DNA of 35,300 nt. Source: Moraxellaceae bacterium. Its GTDB lineage: Bacteria > Pseudomonadota > Gammaproteobacteria > Pseudomonadales > Moraxellaceae. This document shows, piece after piece, positions 7,990 through 15,160 of the stretch. Location of the stretch: the NCBI GenBank assembly GCA_003543245.1, contig DPJB01000022.1:7752-43051 (forward strand), written 5' to 3'. A model generated the notes under the pieces. That model did not search any database. It had not been told where the DNA came from and was given only the letters and a program-made list of their open reading frames with translations. A program made the position numbers and the translations under genes. Numbering within the stretch: the first letter of the stretch is position 1; each line of letters begins with the position of its first letter.

Positions 7990-8500
7990 ATGACGATTCC
8001 ATACTTGGTACTGTCACGATGAGCAGAACGCCTCTTGCCCAAACAGCCTCATGGCCAAGGCGGTCACCTGACGCATCTTCAGCGCTGCTTCATCAGCGAA
8101 AACGTATACCATTGATCTGAAGGCATGACCACACTGCCCAGACTATCCGCACCAAGCTTTAACGCGTTAACAAGCATAGGCGCCCCTCCACTTTTCGTGC
8201 GTCCAAACACGATGCAGACCCAATCATGAGCTGGGCAGTTCTCCGTGTGGTTTCAACCTCTGACAGCACATCGACACGGCCAATCTGCATAACCAGATTG
8301 CCGGTAATCTGTGTCAGGCCAATGTTCACATCCTAACGACCGGACTCGGCAATCATGAAGTAACTACCGCTGTTCCAGGCACTGCTGTTTGAGGCGACCT
8401 TGACGAGACCGTCCAGTTTCATCCCCACCGTATTGGCCGCGCCAGTGCCCGGAGAAATGAAGGCATTGCCATCCACATCGACCACTGTGTAAATCAATGA
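7990..8500 (-). pseudogene. Decayed gene for a beta-rich repetitive protein
   Basis: Minus-strand translation gives TVVDVDGNAFISPGTGAANT, then GLVKVASNSSAWNSGSYFMI, a stop, then DVNIGLTQITGNLVMQIGRV and, in another frame, ALKLGADSLGSVVMPSDQWY. The Gly/Asn/Thr-rich alternating-strand text is that of a secreted or surface beta-rich protein. It is interrupted by stops (for example at about 8338) and frameshifts, and no start or signal peptide remains. The family is not assigned. The 7825-7990 stretch between the kinase and this remnant shows nothing recognisable. Confidence 0.4.
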
Positions 8501-8649
8501 TCAGGAAAAAGCCTGGTCCTCCGGCGTGCCAAGCGTCGACGTATCCTGCACAGCGTGTCCCGTAGCACCGATTCACCTTGCACGGCCAGCCGAATCGGCT
8601 CGCCTCGAGCAACACTGCATTCTACGCAACTAGTTCGAAACATTGCAGA

Positions 8650-9273
8650 TCAGCTGGTACGACGCTGTTCGCGCTCTTCAAGCACCGCACTGCGGATCAT
8701 TCGCCAAACAAAATCTCCGATATCTTCGAGCGAATAGCGACCTTCCTCACGAAACCAGGTTGCCACCCAATTGAGCGCCCCGAGGCCGATCAAACGCAGC
8801 AGCTCCAGATCCATATCCTTCCGAATCACTCCCTGTTCAGCCAGCAGTTTAAGCATCGCGGCCCACAACGACTCATAGCGGTCACGCAGCTTTATCATTT
8901 CCCTGCGCGCCTCGCCACGCAGGGAGCGCCACTCGAACAACAGCACATAGACCATATCCGAACCACTGACCAGCAATTGCAGGTGTGCATTGATGCCGCG
9001 GCGCAACTGCTCGGCAGGCTCTGTCGCACCCGCCACAGCCTGGGTGACGGCTATCGAGGCCTGCTCCAGACCCAGCCGCATCAAATCGACGAGAATGTCT
9101 TCTTTGGCCTGATAACGGTAATGAAGGCTGCCGGGCAGCATGTTGCACGCCTCAGCAATCTCCTTGACCGTGGTCCGGTCATAACCTTGCTCCCGGAACA
9201 GGCGCGCGGCAGAACTCAACACGAAATCACGATCAGACTGGGCAACCGGCCTGACTTGACGACTTTTCTTCAC
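8650..9273 (-). CDS. TetR family regulator, probable repressor of the island
   Basis: The 207-residue protein has the classic TetR N-terminal DNA-binding domain: AARLFREQGYDRTTVKEIAE then ACNMLPGSLHYRYQAKEDIL (residues 22-61). A helical C-terminal ligand domain follows, including LRLIGLGALNWVATWF near the end. The start is GTG 9273, preceded by GGGAGG at ideal spacing; the nearby ATG in the mRNA is out of frame. It is divergent from operon A, with a 233-bp gap that contains a 16-bp inverted repeat in the operon A promoter (9451-9466). The same repeat stands before operons C and D, so the protein likely represses all three and is released by a pathway intermediate, perhaps an acyl-CoA. The ligand is inferred, not seen. 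TetR_C domains of this type occur in lipid and steroid catabolism regulators. Confidence 0.9.
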   Translation of the reverse strand: MKKSRQVRPVAQSDRDFVLSSAARLFREQGYDRTTVKEIAEACNMLPGSLHYRYQAKEDILVDLMRLGLEQASIAVTQAVAGATEPAEQLRRGINAHLQLLVSGSDMVYVLLFEWRSLRGEARREMIKLRDRYESLWAAMLKLLAEQGVIRKDMDLELLRLIGLGALNWVATWFREEGRYSLEDIGDFVWRMIRSAVLEEREQRRTS

Positions 9274-9389
9274 GGCATCCTCCCGAGCAACGGAAACGCT
9301 ATTCTAGCCTGAGTACCGCTCGGCACGCCTATATTCGATCCCGTCACGCCCACGATCAGCGTCTTTACAACCTTGTCGCCGCTGCCTGC

Positions 9390-9410
9390 TCAGGCGCCGA
9401 CGGCGCCTGA
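9390..9410. other. GC-rich perfect hairpin in the divergent intergenic region
   Basis: TCAGGCGCC-GAC-GGCGCCTGA is a perfect 9-bp inverted repeat with a 3-nt loop between the TetR gene and operon A. No T run follows on either strand. It could be a second regulator site or an mRNA structure in the TetR leader; there is no direct evidence for either. Confidence 0.5.
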
Positions 9411-9443
9411 TACAAATTTCAGGTCTATGTTTATATGGCAGGA

Positions 9444-9473
9444 TTGACATTTGGTTGACCAACCAATTACGTT
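9444..9473 (+). promoter_or_regulatory. Operon A promoter with TetR-type operator in the spacer
   Basis: A -35 box TTGACA (9444-9449) and a weak -10 TACGTT (9468-9473) are 18 bp apart. The spacer holds the inverted repeat TTGGTTGACCAACCAA (9451-9466; 7-bp arms, 2-bp centre). The start codon of the first gene is 33 bp downstream. A protein bound here would block RNA polymerase. Near-identical sites lie at 19824-19839 and 33213-33228. Confidence 0.75.
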
Positions 9474-9506
9474 GATTGCCATGGTCGCTACAGCGGGAGA
9501 ATCCAA

Positions 9507-10445
9507 ATGGCCCTGGCAAATCGTAAGATCGGTTACGGCGAGGTTGTAACGCGTGACCTCCACTTTTCGATGAACCGTGAGACGGTCACCCGCCACTGGT
9601 TCAACAACGACCCCTGGTGCACGCACTGGATGAACGCCATTCTGGCGGCCGTGCCGGATGGAGAGCGCTGGGTGATGAACTCGGCCCGCCGACAACTCGA
9701 CAAATTGCGCGACCCGGAGGTGCGCAAGGCTGCTGGCGAGTTCATACGCCAAGAACGCACTCATGCCCGCGAGCATGACGAGATGAATGCCATTTGCGTA
9801 CAGCAAGGCGTCCCTATTGACAAGGTCGAAACCACCTTCAAGCTCATTCGCAAGGAACTCCAGCATCGCCTGAGCGATGACATGCAAAGCTCCATCGCTG
9901 CGGCGTTCGAGCATTTCACCGCCATCATTTCCTCGGTGCTGCTGGAGCACGCGGAACTTTTCGACGAAACACATCCTGAATTACGTGCCATGTTGTACTG
10001 GCACTTCGTCGAGGAAACCGAGCACAAGAGTGTCAGTTTCGATGTGTTCGTCGACGCAAGCGGCGGCGGTCTGCGCAGTTACCGGTTGCGCATCAGTGGC
10101 ATGATGCTGGCCATCTCGCTCGGTTTTCCAATCATGATCGGAAATCAGGCGTTTTTGCTCTATAGAGACAAACAGCTCCTCAATCTGCGTTCGGCGACGC
10201 ATATGCTCAAGGTGCTGTTCGTCAAGCCCGGCATTCTTTCCAAAGTGCTGGCAGGTGTCTTCCCTTATTTCTCGCCAACCTTCCATCCTTGGGACGATGA
10301 CAATCGGGAGACCATCAGGATCTGGAAGCGCGCCTACGAGCAGACCGGCGACACCCACAAGGCATTCGAGGCACTGGTCAAACACCAGCCCGGTATCCGG
10401 ACAGGTCTCCGTACAGTTGCGCACCCGCCTGAGGGACTCTCATGA
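9507..10445 (+). CDS. Ferritin-like 'metal-dependent hydrolase' (PF10118 type), paralogue 1
   Basis: The 312-residue protein belongs to the family annotated as predicted metal-dependent hydrolase (COG3687/PF10118). The conserved acidic and histidine residues lie on helices in a ferritin-like order: E53 (PDGERW), E83-x2-H86-x3-H90 (RQERTHAREHD), E135-H136 (FEHFTAI) and E169/E170 with H173 (EETEHKS). That set looks like a carboxylate-bridged diiron site rather than a hydrolase triad, so an oxygenase-like role deserves attention. A hydrophobic stretch (GMMLAISLGFPIMIG, about 198-212) may touch the membrane. ATG 9507 has GGGAGA upstream. It is the first gene behind the operator and overlaps the SDR by ATGA at 10442. 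Two paralogues are encoded at 23264-24142 and 32278-33147. Its biochemical role is unknown. Confidence 0.85.
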   Translation: MALANRKIGYGEVVTRDLHFSMNRETVTRHWFNNDPWCTHWMNAILAAVPDGERWVMNSARRQLDKLRDPEVRKAAGEFIRQERTHAREHDEMNAICVQQGVPIDKVETTFKLIRKELQHRLSDDMQSSIAAAFEHFTAIISSVLLEHAELFDETHPELRAMLYWHFVEETEHKSVSFDVFVDASGGGLRSYRLRISGMMLAISLGFPIMIGNQAFLLYRDKQLLNLRSATHMLKVLFVKPGILSKVLAGVFPYFSPTFHPWDDDNRETIRIWKRAYEQTGDTHKAFEALVKHQPGIRTGLRTVAHPPEGLS

Positions 10446-11269
10446 AAAAACAACCCTTACCACCTTCTCGCAATGCAGCCGCTGTCGTCACCGGAGCTGG
10501 CAGCGGCATTGGCCGCAGCTTTGCCTACGAGCTGGCTCGTCGTGGCGGTGCGGTGATCTGCGTCGACATCAATGAAGAGAGAGCCGAGCAGGTCGTCGCA
10601 AGCCTGCAGGCCCTCGGCAGCCAGGCAATTGCCTATCGCTGTGACGTGGGCGATGCGAAGCAGATGGAAGCCCTCAGCGATGAGGCCGAGAAACTGCTCG
10701 GCCGTCCGGTGACTCTGGTGATCAACAATGCAGGCGTGGGTCTCGGCGGGCCAATCGGCGCGGTGTCACTGGAAGACTGGCAATGGTGTATGAACGTCAA
10801 CCTCTGGGGCGTGATCCACGGCTGCCATTTCTTCGCGCCGAAACTTCGGGATCTTGGCTATGGCGGCATCATTAATGTCGCTTCCGCCGCTGCTTTCGGT
10901 GCAGCGCCGGAAATGAGCACCTACAACGTCACCAAGGCCGGTGTACTGGCGCTCTCGGAAACCCTGGCTGCTGAGCTTACCGGCACCGGCGTGAGAGTCA
11001 CGGCACTGTGCCCAACCGTGGTACCCACCAACATCGTCAACGACGGCAAGCTACCGGAAAAGCGCCGCGAGTTTGCGCGGTCCGCCATGACGCGCTTCGC
11101 CCTGACCACCGCCGACAAGGTAGCCCGACAAACACTTGATGCGCTGGATCGTGGTGAGCTTTACATGCTGCCGCAAATCGATGGGCGCCTCGCCTGGCGT
11201 TTCAAACGACTGATGCCGCGCCTGTATGCCCGTACCGTTGGCGAGGCCTATCGCCTGCTGGCCAATTGA
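10442..11269 (+). CDS. Short-chain dehydrogenase/reductase (SDR)
   Basis: The 275-residue classical SDR has the cofactor motif TGAGSGIG (17-24), NNAG (95-98) and catalytic S148, Y161 and K165 (YNVTK). D42 (CVDIN) after the second strand favours NAD over NADP. Such enzymes interconvert secondary alcohols and ketones or act on hydroxyacyl substrates. Placed just before an esterase and a Baeyer-Villiger monooxygenase, it would plausibly oxidise an alcohol to the ketone used by that enzyme. It starts within the stop of the preceding gene (ATGA), so translation is coupled. The basic C-terminal region (RLAWRFKRLMPRLYARTVG) is common in SDRs linked to lipid metabolism. Confidence 0.92.
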   Translation: MKKQPLPPSRNAAAVVTGAGSGIGRSFAYELARRGGAVICVDINEERAEQVVASLQALGSQAIAYRCDVGDAKQMEALSDEAEKLLGRPVTLVINNAGVGLGGPIGAVSLEDWQWCMNVNLWGVIHGCHFFAPKLRDLGYGGIINVASAAAFGAAPEMSTYNVTKAGVLALSETLAAELTGTGVRVTALCPTVVPTNIVNDGKLPEKRREFARSAMTRFALTTADKVARQTLDALDRGELYMLPQIDGRLAWRFKRLMPRLYARTVGEAYRLLAN

Positions 11270-11283
11270 TCAAGGAGACTCTC

Positions 11284-12252
11284 ATGGCATCACTCCCTGC
11301 AAGAATCATCAAGCCCCTGTTCCGCGCGATCATGAAGCGCGACATTCAGGACCCCGATCATCTGGTCCGTCATTTACGCATGGTCATGAATGCCCCGCTG
11401 ATGCCTTCGGTGATCCCCCGCGGCGTCAGTCTGCGCCATGGCCGCGTGGCCGATGTACCCGGCCAGTGGTTGAGTACCGCCCATCCTGCGGCGACCATAC
11501 TGTTCCTCCATGGAGGGGCTTTCGTGGGCGGTCGTCTGGATACCTATCACCACTTCTGCGGCACGCTGACGAAGGCACTCAACGCCCGCATTTTTCTCGC
11601 CGATTACCGACTGGCACCGGAGCACCCTTTCCCGGCGGCAACCGATGATGCCTTTGCCGCGTACAGCGAGCTGATCGAAGAATCCCTGCCGCTGATCGTG
11701 GCCGGCGATTCCGCCGGCGGCAACCTGACCCTGGCAACGTTACTGCGTGCCCGCGACGAGCAACTGTCCATGCCGGTGTGTGCCGTAGCCATTTCACCAG
11801 GCGCTGACGCTACCGGCGAGTTGATGTCCCGGGATGCCAATAATGAGAGCGACCCGATGCTGTCACGGGTGATGATCGATGGCGCCGTCAGGATCTACCT
11901 GCAAGGTGCCGATCCGTTCCATCCCTACGCATCCCCGACGCGGGGAGACTATCGGGGTCTGCCACCATTGATGCTGACGGTAAGTGAAGAGGAATGCCTG
12001 CGCGATGATGCCTATGTCGTTGCCGAACAAGCGCGTCATGCGGGGGTGCCGGTCACGCTGCTATCGCGACAGGACATGCCCCACATCTGGCCAATTTTCC
12101 TGCTGCTGCCAGAAGCCCGTCAGGATACACGCAAAATAATCCGCTTTATGCAGTCCCGTCTGGATAATCGACGGCATAACGATCTACCCAACCACCGTGC
12201 CGGATCCGGTGACTTGCACACACCATCGACCACGCAGGAGGCTGTTGCATGA
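11284..12252 (+). CDS. Alpha/beta hydrolase, hormone-sensitive-lipase type esterase
   Basis: The 322-residue protein shows the HSL-family oxyanion motif HGG (76-78, FLHGGAFVGG), the nucleophile S143 in GDSAGG, an Asp in CLRDDA (about 241) and H267 in MPHIW. These are the full catalytic set of this esterase group, which includes mycobacterial LipR. It would hydrolyse the ester or lactone made by the adjacent Baeyer-Villiger monooxygenase. ATG 11284 is chosen because AAGGAG lies 7 bases upstream; the in-frame TTG at 11266 overlaps the previous stop and has no ribosome site. The 3' end overlaps the next start as ATGA (12249-12252). Confidence 0.92.
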   Translation: MASLPARIIKPLFRAIMKRDIQDPDHLVRHLRMVMNAPLMPSVIPRGVSLRHGRVADVPGQWLSTAHPAATILFLHGGAFVGGRLDTYHHFCGTLTKALNARIFLADYRLAPEHPFPAATDDAFAAYSELIEESLPLIVAGDSAGGNLTLATLLRARDEQLSMPVCAVAISPGADATGELMSRDANNESDPMLSRVMIDGAVRIYLQGADPFHPYASPTRGDYRGLPPLMLTVSEEECLRDDAYVVAEQARHAGVPVTLLSRQDMPHIWPIFLLLPEARQDTRKIIRFMQSRLDNRRHNDLPNHRAGSGDLHTPSTTQEAVA

Positions 12253-13859
12253 ACATGACTGCTTTCACTGCCGATCAGACCCGGCACCATCCTCCTGTTC
12301 GTCCTGATCACGAGGTGATTATTGTCGGCGCCGGCATCTCCGGCATCGGTGCCGCCATCCAGCTCAAAGCAGACGGCGTCAACGACATCCTGATTCTTGA
12401 GCGTGACAATGATGTCGGTGGCACCTGGCGTGACAATCGCTATCCCGGCATTGCCGTGGACATCACCTCGGTTACCTACTCTTTTTCGTTCGAGCAGAAT
12501 GCTAACTGGTCACGAGTGTTCGCTCCGGGCAACGAGCTGTATCAATACACCCGGCGGGTGTCATCCAAATATGGCATCTACCGCCATATCCGCTTCGGCG
12601 TTGAGGTGGAACGGGCGCAATTCGACACGGAAAACAATCTCTGGGTAGTCAGCCTGGCGAGTGGCGAGACATTGCGCGGCCGACATCTGATCTCCGCCTG
12701 CGGCGGGCTGATCTCACCCAAGCTGCCTGACATCGAAGGTCTTGACGCCTTCGAGGGAGAAGTTATCCACACTGCCCGCTGGCCTGAAGGCTTGGACCTG
12801 ACGGGCAAGCGTGTTGCCGTCATCGGCACCGGCGCCACCGCCGTACAACTGGTTCCGGAGATCGCCCGTCAAGCGAAACAGCTTGATGTCTATCAGCGCA
12901 CCCCGATCTGGGTTCTGAAAAAACCGGACCGGATATTGCCCGGCTGGCTGAAAAGCCTGTTTCGTGCCTTACCCGCCCTGCAAGGTGGTGTTCGCGGCAT
13001 AACCGACGTGGCCAGCGAAACCCTGATGGTACTGTCAGCGATCTACTACCGTCAGGCCCCCTGGATAGTGCGCGCCTGCGAGAAGGCCGCACTCGACAAT
13101 ATGCGAAAACAACTCCCCGGCAGACAGGATCTCTGGGAAAAACTCAGCCCGGCCTATGGCTTTGGTTGCAAACGGCCCACCTTTTCCAACGAGTACTTCA
13201 CAACGTTCGCTCGTGACAGTGTCGAGCTGGTCACCACGCCCATCCGTCGCATCACCCGACAGGGCATCACCACCAGTGACGGCAAGTCGCGACGCATTGA
13301 TGTACTGGTGCTTGCCACCGGCTACAAGACCTTCGAAAAGGGCAATATCCCCTCATTCGAGCTGATCGGAAGCAATGGTGTTGATCTCGGCCAGTTCTGG
13401 CACGATAACCGCTATCAGGCCTACGAAGGCTTGACCATTCCGGGGTACCCGAACTTCTACATCATGCTCGGCCCCTATGCACTGATTGGTACCTCCTACT
13501 TCAAGATGGTAGAGGGAAATGCCATTCATCTTTCACGCTGCATCCGCGAGGCCCACCGGCGCAAGGCAACCCGGGTGGAAATCCGGCAGATCGTGCATGA
13601 CCGCTACTTTCAGAACATTCAGCAACGTCAGCAGAACACCGTGTTTCTCAACCACAACTGCGCACTCTCCAACAGCTATTATTTCGACCACCATGGCGAC
13701 GCGCCCATGCTTCGCCCCTCGACCTCGGTGGAGATGCTGTGGCGGGCGAAGCACCTGCCAATGGACAATTACTTGTTCCTGAAGAGCAAAGATACGGGAG
13801 CATATTTCAGACCAGAGACTTCAAATCGGTACCCGAATCACTCAATGCTTCAGCGCTGA
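12249..13859 (+). CDS. Flavin-containing Baeyer-Villiger monooxygenase
   Basis: The 536-residue protein has an FAD Rossmann motif GAGISG (27-32), GGTW at 57-60, the type I Baeyer-Villiger fingerprint F168-x-G170-x3-H174-x3-W178 followed by P, and an NADPH motif GTGATA (193-198). Such enzymes insert oxygen next to a ketone to give esters or lactones. It is the last gene of operon A, after an SDR that could make the ketone and an esterase that could split the product. The order differs but the FMO/LipR-like esterase/SDR grouping recalls the mycobacterial mymA operon. The last 53 bp overlap the 3' end of the convergent ferredoxin reductase gene. A second start (ATG 12255) is possible. Substrate unknown; linear or cyclic ketones are both possible. 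Confidence 0.92.
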   Translation: MNMTAFTADQTRHHPPVRPDHEVIIVGAGISGIGAAIQLKADGVNDILILERDNDVGGTWRDNRYPGIAVDITSVTYSFSFEQNANWSRVFAPGNELYQYTRRVSSKYGIYRHIRFGVEVERAQFDTENNLWVVSLASGETLRGRHLISACGGLISPKLPDIEGLDAFEGEVIHTARWPEGLDLTGKRVAVIGTGATAVQLVPEIARQAKQLDVYQRTPIWVLKKPDRILPGWLKSLFRALPALQGGVRGITDVASETLMVLSAIYYRQAPWIVRACEKAALDNMRKQLPGRQDLWEKLSPAYGFGCKRPTFSNEYFTTFARDSVELVTTPIRRITRQGITTSDGKSRRIDVLVLATGYKTFEKGNIPSFELIGSNGVDLGQFWHDNRYQAYEGLTIPGYPNFYIMLGPYALIGTSYFKMVEGNAIHLSRCIREAHRRKATRVEIRQIVHDRYFQNIQQRQQNTVFLNHNCALSNSYYFDHHGDAPMLRPSTSVEMLWRAKHLPMDNYLFLKSKDTGAYFRPETSNRYPNHSMLQR

Positions 13860-15039
13860 CGCTCTTGCGGTGCTGGACCAGCTGCTTGCCGACCATGAAA
13901 GCAATGGGCAGATTGACCGCGTCAACAGCAATGACACAGCCCTCGCGGAGATAGAACACCGCAAATTCCTTATCCTCGGGGCTGCCGCGCATCACACGCT
14001 GATCATGATTTTGCGACAACCCCACCATCTGCAGGCGTACGTCATACTGGTTCGACCAGAACCATGGGACGCTATCGTAAGGTTTCTCCTCTCCCATCAG
14101 AGTCGCCGCCGCAGTACGAGCTTGATCGACAGCGTTGGCGACAGACTCAAGCCGTTGCATCTTCTCGAAGAAAAGATTCCGGTGACGGGTACAGTCGCCA
14201 ATCGCCAGGATGGCGGGATCGCCGGTGCGGGTAAACTCGTCGACAACAATACCGTCATCACAGGGCAGGCTGGCGACCTCAGCCAAAGTGGTTTCCGGTA
14301 TGACGCCGATCGAGACGAGCACGATATCGGCCGGCAAAGTGCCTCCATTCGCCAACATCACGCCAGCCACACGACCCTGATCATCCGCTTCAAAGCCGGT
14401 TACCGCTGTGTTCAGGCGTACATCCACGCCGGCGCCACTGTGTTTGGCGTAAAAGAACGCCGACATCTCCGGGCCCGTAACGCGCTGCATAAGACGCTCT
14501 GCGGCTTCCAGCACCGTGACATTAACGCCTTTTTTGATAGCGCTGGCTGCCACCTCAAGGCCGATAAAACCGCCACCCACAATGACCAGACTCTTCCCCG
14601 GGACTAATTGTTCACGCAGGGCATCTGTGTCAGCTATGTCATGCAGATAATGAATGCCTTTCAAGTCAGCCCCGGGCGCTTTCAGACGTCGGACGTGTGA
14701 GCCCGTGGCCAAGACCAGTCGATCGTATTTCAACGTGCTCTGGTCCGACAAGCTGATGGTCTTGTTGTCTCGATCAATTTGTTCAACGCGCACACCGAGC
14801 CGCAACTGATGGCCTGCCTTCTCGTACACCGAGCGCGGCTTCAGGTAAAGCGACTCCTGATCAACATCTCCTGCCAGGTAATTCTTGGACAAAGGCGGCC
14901 GCTGATATGGTGGATGGGGTTCTTCGCCCACCAGAACCACCTCATGTTGATATTTTTTTTGCAGCAAGGTTGTCAGGAGCGCACCTGCTGCGTGCCCGCC
15001 GCCAACGATGACTGTGGTCTCTTTCCGTTTGTTTACCAT
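13807..15039 (-). CDS. NAD(P)H-dependent ferredoxin reductase (FAD)
   Basis: The 410-residue protein has the two Rossmann motifs of ferredoxin/rubredoxin reductases: GGGHAAG (13-19, FAD) and GGGFIGLE (155-162, NAD(P)H). It also has ATGS at 111-114, the late FAD motif AIGDCTRH and a C-terminal reductase domain starting near VPWFWSNQYD. It would pass electrons from NAD(P)H to the ferredoxin of the same operon and so to the P450. It is separated from the GMC gene by about 120 bp that contains a scrap of another reductase gene. Its 3' end overlaps the convergent Baeyer-Villiger gene by 53 bp. The start is ATG 15039. Confidence 0.93.
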   Translation of the reverse strand: MVNKRKETTVIVGGGHAAGALLTTLLQKKYQHEVVLVGEEPHPPYQRPPLSKNYLAGDVDQESLYLKPRSVYEKAGHQLRLGVRVEQIDRDNKTISLSDQSTLKYDRLVLATGSHVRRLKAPGADLKGIHYLHDIADTDALREQLVPGKSLVIVGGGFIGLEVAASAIKKGVNVTVLEAAERLMQRVTGPEMSAFFYAKHSGAGVDVRLNTAVTGFEADDQGRVAGVMLANGGTLPADIVLVSIGVIPETTLAEVASLPCDDGIVVDEFTRTGDPAILAIGDCTRHRNLFFEKMQRLESVANAVDQARTAAATLMGEEKPYDSVPWFWSNQYDVRLQMVGLSQNHDQRVMRGSPEDKEFAVFYLREGCVIAVDAVNLPIAFMVGKQLVQHRKSVSAEALSDSGTDLKSLV

Positions 15040-15061
15040 AGCCTCTCTCTTTAGCTGTGCC

Positions 15062-15147
15062 TTGGGATCGGATTGTTCAGGAAAATGCCAACCGAGACGA
15101 GCACAAGGTCGGCTGGCACGGTGATGTCAACCGCGCCCCGCGACACC
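15062..15147 (-). pseudogene. Scrap of a second ferredoxin reductase gene
   Basis: Minus-strand translation gives VSRGAVDITVPADLVLVSVG followed by IFLNNPIPR. This matches the segment PADIVLVSIGVIPE of the adjacent intact reductase, the conserved 'PADlVlvg.G..Pn' region before the last FAD motif. It lies upstream of the intact reductase and downstream of the GMC stop. It is probably left over from an ancestral reductase that was deleted or replaced by recombination. It has no start or stop of its own. Confidence 0.65.
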
Positions 15148-15160
15148 CCGCACGCGGCTC

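Noticed and set aside
8578..9312. 244-codon plus-strand open frame
   Set aside because: It is antisense to the TetR gene, which has a clear family match, a good ribosome site and typical codon use.
13870..14607. 245-codon plus-strand open frame
   Set aside because: It is antisense to the ferredoxin reductase and lacks a ribosome site or recognisable domain.
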